Of a stretch of DNA of 64,000 bases, positions 9,579 to 17,194 are shown piece by piece (the first letter of the stretch is position 1; every line of letters starts with the position of its first letter). This stretch comes from Hymenobacter glacieicola (GTDB lineage Bacteria; Bacteroidota; Bacteroidia; Cytophagales; Hymenobacteraceae). The stretch is from contig NZ_BMGS01000009.1 in NCBI RefSeq assembly GCF_014640315.1, forward strand, positions 186,001 to 250,000, written 5' to 3'. The notes under the pieces were generated by a model. That model searched no databases. It was not told the origin of the DNA and saw only the letters and a program-made list of their open reading frames with translations. The position numbers and the translations under genes are program-made.

Positions 9579-9625
9579 ACGCGCCCGGCAATTTCACCAT
9601 CTACTGGTAGAGTTGCCGGGCGCGT
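9579..9625. terminator. Bidirectional terminator hairpin
   Basis: A perfect 13-bp stem (ACGCGCCCGGCAA, 9579-9591, against 9613-9625) with a 21-base loop lies between the convergent protease gene and the TIGR02757 gene. There is no strong T run, but its position supports a two-way terminator. Confidence 0.6.
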
Positions 9626-9631
9626 CAGCAT

Positions 9632-10390
9632 TTACATCTCCCCTTCCACGCCCAAGCCGAACAAGGCGAAATCGTACTTCACGGGGTCCAGGGGGTCGAA
9701 GGCGCGCAGGTGGGCGGTCAGCTCCTCGGCCGCCAGCCAGTCGATTTGCTTGCGCTCCAGCAAACCCAGGCGGCGGGCCACGCGCTCCACGTGCACGTCG
9801 CAGGGGCAGATAAGGTCAGCGGCGGGCAGGCGCCGCCAGAGGCCGAAATCAACCCCGCGCACGTCGGGACGGACCATCCAGCGCAGGTACATGTTTACGC
9901 GCTTGCAAGCTGAGCCCCGGGCCGGAGTGGCCACGTGCTTGCGGGTGCGCTGGGGCGCGTCTTCCAGGCTGAAGAACAGATTGTGAAAGTTTTCGAGGCG
10001 TTCCTTCTGGGTACTGCCCACCAGAAAAGCGTCTTCCAGCGTTTCGTGGCCGGCGTAAAACCAGCGCAGCCAGTGCACGAAGTACAGCAGGTCGGTGTCG
10101 CAAAACGTGCGGTGGCAGAAGCCCAGCAGCTTTTTCAGGTCCTCATCGTGGTGCTGGGTGATGAACTGATGGGGCGCATCATCCATGCGGCGTAGCAATT
10201 CTGTGCACTTGCTGATGATGGTGGGCCGGCGCCCCCAAGCCAGCAGGGCCGCAAACAGGCCACTGATTTCCACGTCCTGGCGCTGCGTAAAGCGGTGCGG
10301 AATGCTGATAGGATCAGCCACAATAAAGGCGGGCTGATCGTAATGCCGGTATTTTTCGTCGAGCAGAGCCCTAACCTGAGCGTGATTCAC
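9632..10390 (-). CDS. TIGR02757 family protein (DUF2400)
   Basis: Protein of 252 residues belonging to the TIGR02757/DUF2400 family, common in Bacteroidota and of unknown biochemical function. Family features include the opening YRHYDQPAFIVADPISIPHRF, ISGLFAALLAWGRR, MYLRWMVR and CDVHVERVARRLGLL. The last parts suggest a helix-hairpin-helix-like C-terminus resembling DNA glycosylases of the endonuclease III group; this is an inference. The frame stays open further upstream, to 10636, but that part overlaps the next gene and looks non-coding. The GTG at 10390 (VNHAQVRALLDEKY) gives the normal family length and a 25-base gap to the next gene. It probably forms one transcription unit with the Sel1 and LysM genes upstream. 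Confidence 0.85.
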   Translation of the reverse strand: MNHAQVRALLDEKYRHYDQPAFIVADPISIPHRFTQRQDVEISGLFAALLAWGRRPTIISKCTELLRRMDDAPHQFITQHHDEDLKKLLGFCHRTFCDTDLLYFVHWLRWFYAGHETLEDAFLVGSTQKERLENFHNLFFSLEDAPQRTRKHVATPARGSACKRVNMYLRWMVRPDVRGVDFGLWRRLPAADLICPCDVHVERVARRLGLLERKQIDWLAAEELTAHLRAFDPLDPVKYDFALFGLGVEGEM

Positions 10391-10415
10391 GGGGCGGAAT
10401 GAGGGTAAGCGGCCG

Positions 10416-11249
10416 TTATTCCCAGCCGGCGGAAGTGTCGGATGCGGCTGGTACGGCTTTAAAGCGGGCCATGGCCTGCGTAAACTGAGACAGGCGGCGC
10501 AGCTTGCGCTTACCAATGGCTTCGGCGTCGTGCAGGGCCTGGGCGCGTTGGGCGGGGGAAAGCTGCTGGTGCAGCCGGGCAATCGTACGCATGGCCTCCG
10601 TCCAAAGAATATGCACGGTGATGGTGTGCATCTCATTCATAAGCAGATACCACGCATAGCTTTCCACCGGGTTGCGGGGTAGCCGGTATCCTTTCTGACA
10701 CCACACGCCTAAACTGAGGGCTTGCTGAAAAATTGTGGCACTGTCAGCGGCCGTAGCGGCCGTTGCCCGCGCCGCAATCTGCTTGCGAAGTTGCAACGGA
10801 TAGGCTGCGATGGGCGGAGCCGGGCTGTCGGCGTAGGTACTGTCGCAGTAGTGCTGCAAGGAAACCAGGCTGGACAGGTCGCCGGCGGCGGCACCCTCCC
10901 GCAGCCAAGCTAGCATCTGCTTTTTGCTCAGCAGGCCCGAGTACCAGAACTCGGCTCCCAGCAGGGCCTGAGCGGGAGTATGGTGTTGCTGGGCTGCTTT
11001 CTTGAGCCAGTCAACGGCTAAGGTATCATTGCGGTTCGTGCCCTGACCGCTATGGTAGGCAATGCCAAGCTCGTACTGCGCTGGCGCGCTGCCGGCGCCC
11101 GCGGCCCGCTGCAAATACAACAGGGCCTGCTCAAATTCAGCGGCCTGCTGGTGATGATGGGCGCGGTCCAGGAGCGTGCTGCCCGGTTGCGCTTGGCACC
11201 AGGAGATAGCCAAGCCTAGCAGCACGAGCAATATACCCAAGGTACGCAT
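10416..11249 (-). CDS. Exported Sel1-repeat protein
   Basis: Protein of 277 residues with a signal peptide (MRTLGILLVLLGLAISWCQA) and two to three Sel1/TPR-like helical repeats at ~35-130 (ALLYLQRAAGAGSAPAQYEL, GIAYHSGQGTN, WLKKAAQQHHTPAQALLG). Sel1 repeats form protein-binding scaffolds, often in envelope or stress pathways. Residues ~130-277 are helical without a recognised domain. The Cys in the signal region (SWC) is not in a good lipobox. Only three bases separate it from the LysM gene upstream, so they are almost certainly co-transcribed. A role in cell-wall or envelope assembly is inferred from this neighbour only. Confidence 0.8.
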   Translation of the reverse strand: MRTLGILLVLLGLAISWCQAQPGSTLLDRAHHHQQAAEFEQALLYLQRAAGAGSAPAQYELGIAYHSGQGTNRNDTLAVDWLKKAAQQHHTPAQALLGAEFWYSGLLSKKQMLAWLREGAAAGDLSSLVSLQHYCDSTYADSPAPPIAAYPLQLRKQIAARATAATAADSATIFQQALSLGVWCQKGYRLPRNPVESYAWYLLMNEMHTITVHILWTEAMRTIARLHQQLSPAQRAQALHDAEAIGKRKLRRLSQFTQAMARFKAVPAASDTSAGWE

Positions 11250-11252
11250 GGG

Positions 11253-12293
11253 TTACGGTACGTAGCTGGTTTCAACCCGGAAGCGCTGGTCGGGAGTAGC
11301 CAGGCGCTGCACTGCTTTCTTGGAGAGGCGCACCAGAATGTTGGTATTCTCGCCCGTATCGGGCAGGGGGCCAATCACGCGCACGTACACCGACTGCCCG
11401 TTCATGATGTTGCGTACCTGCATAATAGTACCCACCGGGGCCGTTTTGTGCAGGGCCAGGTACTTATCCGAGGCATCTGTTTGGATGGCCGTAGCCAGGC
11501 CGCTCTCCGACACGCGCCGCACAATTTCGCTGGCGCGGGAGGGGCCCCGGTCGTTGTCGGGGGCTTCGGTGGCGGGGTTGGCGGGCGTAACGGCAGGAGC
11601 CGTGGCCGAGTCGCGGGCCCGTTCCCGGGCTGCCCGCTCGCGCGCTTCCCGCTCCCGGGTTTCCCGGGCCTCGCGCTCCGCAGCATCGTCGCGCTCCGGC
11701 CGGGCCGTAGGCGCGGGGCGGGGTGGGGCGGCCGCTACTGGGGTTGCGGCAGGCTGCGCGGCGGGGCGGGAAGCGGTTGGCGCGCTACCCGTACCAGCGG
11801 CCACAATCACGGTTTCTCCTACCCGCACGTTGTAGTTGGCAGGAAAGCCATTCAGCCGGGACAGCTCGGCGGGGGTAGTCTGGAAGCGGCGGGCAATGGC
11901 AAACAGCGTTACGCCGGGCTCAACCCGGTAGATGCGGTTGCCGCGGCCGTCGGTGGGTAGCGTGCGGGCCGGGGCCGAGGTGGTAGCGGCCGCCGCGCGG
12001 GGGGTAGCGGGCTGATTTAGTACGACCCGGTTGCGGGGCACCAGCACAATCTGCCCGGTCACCAGGGCGCCTTTCTGACCCGAGTTGGCCTCCACAATCT
12101 GCTCCACGGGCACTTTGTAGCGGCGGGCCAGCCCGTAAAGGGTTTCGCCCGGCCCTACCCGGTGCTTAATCAGCATCATGTTGTTGCGGTACTCGACCCC
12201 AATGGAATCAGGCGGCGCTACGGGCCGAGGACTGGCCACAGCCGTAAAACCAGTCAGGGCAAGCGCAGTGGTCAGCAACGAAAATCGGAACAT
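11253..12293 (-). CDS. LysM peptidoglycan-binding protein with RlpA-like C-terminus
   Basis: Protein of 346 residues. ATG 12293 (MFRFSLLTTALALTGFTAVA) is preferred to TTG 12308 and gives a good signal peptide. Two LysM domains bind peptidoglycan: ~45-92 (HRVGPGETLYGLARRYKVP) and ~115-160 (YRVEPGVTLFAIARRF). A low-complexity linker rich in Ala, Pro, Arg and Glu (~165-250) follows. The C-terminal ~85 residues (GLATAI, ALHKTAPVGTIMQVRNIMNG, VRVIGPLP) look like the double-psi beta barrel of RlpA-type septal-ring lytic proteins; whether it is active cannot be told from sequence. It acts in the periplasm. It is the first gene of the leftward unit with the Sel1 and TIGR02757 genes. Confidence 0.88.
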   Translation of the reverse strand: MFRFSLLTTALALTGFTAVASPRPVAPPDSIGVEYRNNMMLIKHRVGPGETLYGLARRYKVPVEQIVEANSGQKGALVTGQIVLVPRNRVVLNQPATPRAAAATTSAPARTLPTDGRGNRIYRVEPGVTLFAIARRFQTTPAELSRLNGFPANYNVRVGETVIVAAGTGSAPTASRPAAQPAATPVAAAPPRPAPTARPERDDAAEREARETREREARERAARERARDSATAPAVTPANPATEAPDNDRGPSRASEIVRRVSESGLATAIQTDASDKYLALHKTAPVGTIMQVRNIMNGQSVYVRVIGPLPDTGENTNILVRLSKKAVQRLATPDQRFRVETSYVP

Positions 12294-12599
12294 ACAACGG
12301 GTAGGCAAAAAGCAGGTAGCAGGCCCCTCAAGGCGAAAAATGACCCGCTTGCATAAAGTTTGCCGAAAGTTACGGATTCAAGCCGAAGCATTCGCTACAA
12401 TATGAAAGCAGCGGTTTTTTGTTGGTTGATTTCGGGACGTAACCCACCTCGAACCGGAGCCTCCTTAGCCCCATAATTTGTCCCCGGCTACCAGGCTAGG
12501 CCCGTGAAAAGACGAAGCCGACCCTCCAGCTTACTAGCGGGGTAGCGAAGCGTGGCAGTTTTTACCGTTTTTTGTGGCTCGCCCATTATTCTGCTCCTT
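12294..12599. other. Intergenic region between divergent lysM-type gene and kdsB
   Basis: These 306 bases must hold promoters for both directions. On the minus strand TAACTTTC (around 12366-12373) is one base from a -7 consensus. On the plus strand TAATTTG near 12474 is one base short of it. Neither has a convincing -33 partner. No gene or strong hairpin is seen. Confidence 0.35.
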
Positions 12600-13346
12600 A
12601 TGCACGCCATCGGTATTATTCCCGCCCGCTTTGCTTCCACCCGCTTACCCGGCAAACCCCTCGTGGAATTGGGCGGCCAATCCATGATTCAGCGGGTGGT
12701 GGGGCAGGCCCAGCAGTCCAGTCTGAGCCGGGTGGTGGTAGCCACCGATGACGAGCGGATTCTAACGCACGTGCGCGGGTTTGGCGGGGAGGCAGTTCTG
12801 ACTTCCGCCGAGCACCCCAGCGGCACCGACCGGATTTGGGACGCTTACCAGCAGCTCGGCACCACGGCCGACTGCATCATCAACATTCAGGGCGACGAGC
12901 CGTTTATTCACCCCGCCCAGATTAACGCACTAGTGGAGCTATTTGCCCGCCCGGAGCCACCCCAGCTGGCGACCTTAGTAAAGCCGGTTGTAAGCGAGGA
13001 GGAGCTTTTCAGCCCTCACCTGCCCAAGGTAGTGCGCGACGCGGCCGGCTACGCCCTTTACTTCAGCCGCCACCCCCTGCCCTACCAGCGCCAGCACGCT
13101 CCCACTGACTGGCTCCAACACCACCGCTACCTGCGCCACATTGGCCTGTACGCCTACCGCCCCGAGGTGCTGGCCGACATTACCCGCCTGCTCCCTTCCG
13201 CCCTGGAGTTGGCCGAAAGCCTGGAGCAATTGCGCTGGCTGGAAAACGGGTACCGAATTCTGACGGCGGAAACAACGCTGGAAACCATCGGCATCGACAC
13301 GCCGGAGGACGTGGCGCGCGCCCTGGCCTACCTGGCCCGCCAGTAA
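12600..13346 (+). CDS. kdsB: 3-deoxy-manno-octulosonate cytidylyltransferase
   Basis: Protein of 248 residues, the usual KdsB length. It activates Kdo with CTP to give CMP-Kdo, the donor for the inner core of lipopolysaccharide, in the cytoplasm. Motifs visible: the nucleotide-binding N-terminus IIPARFASTRLPGKPL, VVVATDDERI, AEHPSGTDRIWDAY, the metal-binding INIQGDEPFI, and the family stretch HIGLYAYRPEVL. ATG 12600 (MHAIGIIPARF) is chosen over an upstream in-frame codon because it places the conserved IIPAR motif at the N-terminus. The gene stands alone and converges with the DUF1622 gene ten bases downstream. Confidence 0.95.
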   Translation: MHAIGIIPARFASTRLPGKPLVELGGQSMIQRVVGQAQQSSLSRVVVATDDERILTHVRGFGGEAVLTSAEHPSGTDRIWDAYQQLGTTADCIINIQGDEPFIHPAQINALVELFARPEPPQLATLVKPVVSEEELFSPHLPKVVRDAAGYALYFSRHPLPYQRQHAPTDWLQHHRYLRHIGLYAYRPEVLADITRLLPSALELAESLEQLRWLENGYRILTAETTLETIGIDTPEDVARALAYLARQ

Positions 13347-13356
13347 GGGCCAGGAT

Positions 13357-13761
13357 TTACTGTTCGGTGGCCCGTTTCACTATGTGGTGCTCGGCGACGC
13401 TGCGGTGCTCGTCCTTCATTTCCTTGGAAAGAAAGAAGTTGAGCGTTGTCCGGATGACGGCAATGGCGCCCAGCTTACCGATTTGCTCCCAGCTGGGGGC
13501 AATGGCCGTGGACAGAATATCGGCGCCCAGCTGAAACTCCAGGGCCAGGGCCAGGTAGCGGGCCAGCGTCAGGCGAATGGCGGTGAAGTCGGCGGTTTGG
13601 CGGGCCAGCAGCGCCTTCAGAAACAGGCCGCCGGCTACTATAATGCCCAGCGCAATAATGAAAGCGCCCACGGTTTCTACCCCCAGCTTTAGCCACTGCA
13701 CGGCTTCAATAACCCAGTTTTCGGCCAGGGAATGTACGGTAGCAACTTCGGGAGCGGGCAT
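13357..13761 (-). CDS. DUF1622 membrane protein
   Basis: Small integral membrane protein of 134 residues matching the DUF1622 family, whose function is unknown. Three hydrophobic segments are visible: ~32-50 (VGAFIIALGIIVAGGLFL), ~67-85 (near LARYLALALEFQLGADI) and ~93-112 (IGKLGAIAVIRTTLNFFL). The motif LEFQLGADIL followed by a Thr-Ala turn and the final charged tail (KEMKDE) are typical of the family. It is transcribed leftward and meets kdsB nearly end to end, with no clear terminator between them. Confidence 0.85.
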   Translation of the reverse strand: MPAPEVATVHSLAENWVIEAVQWLKLGVETVGAFIIALGIIVAGGLFLKALLARQTADFTAIRLTLARYLALALEFQLGADILSTAIAPSWEQIGKLGAIAVIRTTLNFFLSKEMKDEHRSVAEHHIVKRATEQ

Positions 13762-13833
13762 GAGGCAGAGAGTACGGTGAAAGGGAAGCGGCAGGACGTG
13801 ACAGGCTGGTGGCTGGCGGGCAGGCCACGGCCG

Positions 13834-14178
13834 CTAGCCGCCGGCTTTCTTGGCCTTGTAGCCTTTTTCGAGCAGAACGGCCAGCACTTTGTCGCGGAAG
13901 TCGCCCTGGATGATGATTTCACCGTCTTTGGCGTTGCCGCCAACGGCGCACTTGGTTTTCAGCAGCTTACCCAGGGTTTGCAGGTCGGCGTCCTGGCCCA
14001 CGAAGCCGGTGATGAGGGTAACTTGCTTGCCGCCCCGGGCTTTTTTATCGAGCTGCACCCGCAGGTTTTGTTGCTGGGGCGGCAGGGTAGCAACCTGCTC
14101 GTCGCCGGTTTGCTGGTATTCAAAATCGGGGTTAGTGGAGTACACCACGCCTTCCCGGCGGTTCTTATCAGCTTTCAT
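13834..14178 (-). CDS. SUI1/eIF1-like translation factor (YciH family)
   Basis: Protein of 114 residues. Residues ~40-110 carry the SUI1 fold signature (LDKKARGGKQVTLITGFVG, LLKTKCAVGGNAKDGEIIIQ, GDFRDKVLAVLLEKGYK). The family is related to eukaryotic initiation factor eIF1. Bacterial members (YciH) bind the small ribosomal subunit and can affect start-site choice under stress, but are dispensable. ATG 14178 (MKADKNRREG) is chosen; the frame stays open upstream to 14241 but that part looks non-coding. It shares its strand with the neighbouring DUF1622 and lipid-kinase genes with gaps of about 70 and 120 bases, so co-transcription is possible but not shown. Confidence 0.9.
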   Translation of the reverse strand: MKADKNRREGVVYSTNPDFEYQQTGDEQVATLPPQQQNLRVQLDKKARGGKQVTLITGFVGQDADLQTLGKLLKTKCAVGGNAKDGEIIIQGDFRDKVLAVLLEKGYKAKKAGG

Positions 14179-14301
14179 GGGTGCAAGTTGTGAAATTGTC
14201 ACACGTGAACGGGTGAAATCGGTGCCCAGCCTACCGAACAAGCCCCGCCGGACAAGTATTTTCTGCTGCCCAACTTCAGCACTTCACTGTTTTACCTGTA
14301 G

Positions 14302-15168
14302 CTATACGGCCACTTCCAGGGCCAGATGCTCCAGCTCTACCTCAAACGCCGCGGCATCGGCCACGTAGTCGCCATCCACGTGAAAGCCCAGGGTGTGCTC
14401 GGTCCGGACGCGGATGTGGTGGCTGGTGTGGTAGACGGCGGCCCCGGAAGTAGCCAGCGTGCCCAGGGCCAGCCCTACCCCTACCCGTACGGCGCGGGTC
14501 AGCGGCAGGGCATCAATCAGGCACACATCCAGCAGGCCATCCTGAATATCGGCCCGGGGCGCGATGTAGGCGTTGTTGCCGTACTGGGCGGCGTTAGCAA
14601 AGGCCAGCACGTAGCAGCTGGTTTCCAGCACCTGGTTGTTCAGCTCAATTTGCACCGGCACTGGCTGGTAGCGGCGGTATTCGCGCAACGACACTTTAAT
14701 GTACGTACTTAGCCCCCGGGTGCCGGCCCGCGCAAACATCTTGCTCACGTGAGCATCGAAGCCCAGGCCCGCGGTGCAGAAAAACGGCCGCCCGTTAATG
14801 CGGCCCACGTCTATGCGCTGGAACGTGGGCTGGCAGACGCGCCGCACGGCCCCCGGCAAGTCCAGGGGCAGACGCAGGTGGCGGGCCAGGCCGTTGCCGG
14901 AGCCCCGGGGGACGATGCCCAGGGCCGCCGCCGTGCCCAGCAGACCGCGCGCTACCTCATTCACGGTGCCGTCGCCGCCTACTGCTACTACCACCCGGTA
15001 CCCTTGAGTTGCCGCCCGGCGGGCCAGTTCCTCGGCGTGCCCCGCGTACTGCGTGGCCTGAATCTCGAAGTCGGCGCCGGCGGCCGTGGCGTAGCGCGTG
15101 AGCAGCGCCGGTACGTCCTGGGTGCGGTTGGTGCCGGAGGTCGGGTTCAGGATAAAGCAGATGCGCAC
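14302..15168 (-). CDS. Diacylglycerol kinase-family lipid kinase
   Basis: Protein of 288 residues of the DAGK catalytic family (YegS/BmrU/LCB5 type), which phosphorylates a lipid hydroxyl group with ATP at the inner membrane surface. The nucleotide-binding GGDGTVNE is at 64-71, followed by the GIVPRGSGNGLARHL motif (~85-99) and the C-terminal half with DGLLDVCLID. The GTG at 15168 (VRICFILNPTSG) is chosen because family members start a few residues before the NPTSG motif; the frame is open to an ATG at 15300, but those 44 residues are Pro/Ser-rich and not family-like. The exact lipid cannot be told from sequence. Confidence 0.88.
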   Translation of the reverse strand: MRICFILNPTSGTNRTQDVPALLTRYATAAGADFEIQATQYAGHAEELARRAATQGYRVVVAVGGDGTVNEVARGLLGTAAALGIVPRGSGNGLARHLRLPLDLPGAVRRVCQPTFQRIDVGRINGRPFFCTAGLGFDAHVSKMFARAGTRGLSTYIKVSLREYRRYQPVPVQIELNNQVLETSCYVLAFANAAQYGNNAYIAPRADIQDGLLDVCLIDALPLTRAVRVGVGLALGTLATSGAAVYHTSHHIRVRTEHTLGFHVDGDYVADAAAFEVELEHLALEVAV

Positions 15169-15373
15169 GGGTGGTGAGATGGTGGAATCGTGAAAGGGTG
15201 AGGTAAAGATAGAGCCAGCCGGCAGAGCGACATCAACGGATGAGAGGGTGAAGTGCCCCCACCGCGGCAGTCCGCGGTCTGTCGAGGGGGTAGGAACCAA
15301 ACTACCTCAGCCAGATGCATTGTTTCCGACGGTGGGTTCTGGTTCTTTCATGCGCCATCTACCCTAACACGTA

Positions 15374-15411
15374 AAGAAAAACCGCCTGCCCGGTTTCCCG
15401 AACAGGCGGCT
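15374..15411 (-). terminator. Intrinsic terminator of gap
   Basis: Read leftward, the sequence GCCGCCTG..CAGGCGGT forms a hairpin of 8-10 bp with a GGGAAACC-type loop and runs into TTTTTC. It lies 26 bases beyond the stop of the glyceraldehyde-3-phosphate dehydrogenase gene. Confidence 0.88.
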
Positions 15412-15437
15412 TCTTACGCCAGTGAAAACCTGAAGGC

Positions 15438-16445
15438 TTAGCCGTTCATTTTTTCGCCCAGCTTCTGGATCAGGTCAGCGGTGCGGGTCGAGTAGCCGGT
15501 TTCGTTGTCGTACCAGCCTACTACTTTCACCAGCGAGCCATTGGCCGAGGTCAGCTCCGAGTCGAAGATGCACGAGTGGGGGTTGCCCACGATGTCGATG
15601 CTCACTAGCGGATCAGTGCTGTACTCGAGGATGCCTTTCAGCGGGCCTTCAGCGGCAGCCTTCACGGCGTCGTTGATTTCCTGCTTGGTTACCTCGCGCT
15701 TCAGAATTACGGTCAGGTCCGTCGTCGAGCCATCTGGAATAGGCACGCGCATGGCAATACCGTCCAGCTTGCCCTTCAACTGGGGCAACACCAGACCTAC
15801 GGCCTTGGCGGCACCCGTGCTGGTTGGGATGATGCTGTAAGCCGCCGCCCGGGCGCGGCGCAGGTCCTTGTGCGGGGCGTCCTGCAGGTTCTGGTCGGAG
15901 GTGTAGGCGTGCACCGTCGTGATGTAGCCTTTCTCGATGCCGAAAGCATCATCCAGCACCTTGGCCATGGGGGCCAGGCAGTTGGTGGTGCACGAGGCGT
16001 TGGAGAGAATGGTTTCCTCGCCGGTCAGGATGTCTTCGTTTACGCCCAGCACTACCGTGGGGATGTTGCCGGTAGCGGGAGCCGAAATAACTACCTTTTT
16101 GCAGCCAGCCGTGAGGTGCTGACCCGCGCCAGCTTCGTCTACGAAGCGGCCCGTCGATTCCAGCACCACGTCAACGCCCATGTCGCCCCAGGGCAGCAGC
16201 TTGGGGTCGCGCTCAGCAAGGGCGGCAATACGCTGGCCATTTACGGTCAGGCTTTGCTCGTCGTAGGCCACGGTACCATCGAAACGACCGTGTACGGAGT
16301 CGTACTTCAGCAGGTGGGCCAGGGTCTTGTTATCGGTGAGGTCGTTGATAGCCACGACTTCCACGTTCTCGCGCTGAAGCAGCGCCTTGAACGTGAGGCG
16401 GCCAATGCGGCCGAAGCCGTTAATGGCAACTTTGATTTTAGCCAT
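15438..16445 (-). CDS. gap: Glyceraldehyde-3-phosphate dehydrogenase, type I
   Basis: Protein of 335 residues, normal for NAD-dependent GAPDH. It oxidises and phosphorylates glyceraldehyde 3-phosphate to 1,3-bisphosphoglycerate in glycolysis, in the cytoplasm. The Rossmann motif INGFGRIGR is at 8-16. Catalytic Cys152 lies in SNASCTTNCLAP and the partner His179 in TTVHAYTSDQ. The C-terminal WYDNETGYS motif is present. It is a single-gene unit with its own terminator and a good upstream promoter (-33 CAAA complement at 16529-16532, -7 at 16501-16508). Nothing unusual is seen. Confidence 0.97.
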   Translation of the reverse strand: MAKIKVAINGFGRIGRLTFKALLQRENVEVVAINDLTDNKTLAHLLKYDSVHGRFDGTVAYDEQSLTVNGQRIAALAERDPKLLPWGDMGVDVVLESTGRFVDEAGAGQHLTAGCKKVVISAPATGNIPTVVLGVNEDILTGEETILSNASCTTNCLAPMAKVLDDAFGIEKGYITTVHAYTSDQNLQDAPHKDLRRARAAAYSIIPTSTGAAKAVGLVLPQLKGKLDGIAMRVPIPDGSTTDLTVILKREVTKQEINDAVKAAAEGPLKGILEYSTDPLVSIDIVGNPHSCIFDSELTSANGSLVKVVGWYDNETGYSTRTADLIQKLGEKMNG

Positions 16446-16500
16446 AGTATGGGGAAATGGGAGGTTTGTCGGTCCCGAGGGGCCGGGTGAAAACGCGGAG

Positions 16501-16532
16501 CGAAGGTAACGGGCTGGGGGTATTCCGCCAAA
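16501..16532 (-). promoter_or_regulatory. Likely promoter of gap
   Basis: Read leftward: TTTG (16532-16529), 20 bases, then TACCTTCG (16508-16501). This is one mismatch from the Bacteroidota TTTG-N19-TAnnTTTG pattern. It would give a leader of about 50 bases before the gap ATG at 16445. The remaining DNA to 16675 holds no gene. Confidence 0.6.
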
Positions 16533-16675
16533 TCAAACCGCAATACGGTGATGTGAGCTGCTAAGATGCCATTTTGTAGGGCGGGCCACAGGAGGCTCAA
16601 CCGCTCGGCCCAAAAAATTTCGACTTGAAAATCAGTCTATTTATGCCGCTGTCCAACTTTTTTCAAAAGCAGCTA

Positions 16676-16705
16676 TTGCGCTGAAAGCTCCGTTACCTAT
16701 CTTTG
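16676..16705 (+). promoter_or_regulatory. Promoter of tRNA-Glu (copy 1)
   Basis: TTG at 16676-16678, a 19-base spacer, and TATCTTTG at 16698-16705 match the Bacteroidota housekeeping sigma consensus exactly. Transcription should start near 16712, giving a leader of about 26 bases. The second tRNA-Glu gene has the same boxes and spacing. Confidence 0.88.
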
Positions 16706-16737
16706 CATCACCAAAACGGAACAAGGCCGCGTCACAT

Positions 16738-16809
16738 GGTCCGTTCGTCTAGGGGTTAGGACAGTAGATTTTCATTCTACCAACAGGGGTTCGATTCCCC
16801 TACGGACTA
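16738..16809 (+). tRNA. tRNA-Glu (anticodon UUC)
   Basis: A 72-base cloverleaf can be drawn. Acceptor stem GGTCCGT / ACGGACT (with a terminal G-U pair), D arm around TCTAGGGGTTAGGA, anticodon stem GTAGA / TCTAC with loop TTTTCAT so that the anticodon is TTC, and T arm with GGTTCGATTCC between CAGGG-type stems. CCA is not fully encoded (the gene is followed by CTC). By eye it matches the copy at 22303-22374 base for base. Confidence 0.95.
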
Positions 16810-16838
16810 CTCGCCTACCGTTTTGGCTCTCTTCCTTA

Positions 16839-16876
16839 AAAGCCCGCTTGCCTTCCCGGTAAGCGGGCTTTTTTGT
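16839..16876 (+). terminator. Intrinsic terminator of tRNA-Glu (copy 1)
   Basis: AAGCCCGCTT / AAGCGGGCTT stem with an 11-base loop followed by TTTT, 30 bases after the tRNA. Confidence 0.88.
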
Positions 16877-17194
16877 GCAAGCTTCAACGCGTGCCGCGGC
16901 TCTTGCCTACCGCAGCGCGCCCTGCTCCTAGCTGCTTTGCCCAGCCCCCACTAAGGCGTAGTATACAAAAGCTGTTGCAGTGGTGTAATCTTTTCCTACC
17001 CCTACCACGCAGGCCCAACCGCAGGCGGCCGCTAACCTGCTGACACTGCTGTTTTAAGCCCACCTGAAGCGTTTTTTTTAGCGTTCAGCCAAGCTCAACA
17101 CTAGGTGTACCGTACGGAAAAGGAGCTGAAAAAAATAATGGCTACCCCTTGTTTTCTCTCGTAAGCACGGGTATTCATCATTTTGTTTCGGCTT
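16877..17194. other. Intergenic region upstream of the trehalose synthesis gene
   Basis: About 318 bases without a supportable gene. It should hold the promoter of the OtsA-OtsB gene, but I find no clean TAnnTTTG box; the closest T-rich candidates around 17177-17186 lack the TA. A tiny eight-codon frame at 17138 is not credible. Confidence 0.4.

Noticed and set aside
10391..10636. N-terminal extension of the TIGR02757 protein
   Set aside because: It overlaps the Sel1-repeat gene and its Pro/Arg/Cys-rich sequence is unlike the family.
16810..17194. Integration site (att) of a genomic island at the first tRNA-Glu
   Set aside because: No integrase gene and no repeated tRNA 3' end alone; the repeat covers promoter plus whole tRNA, which fits gene duplication better.
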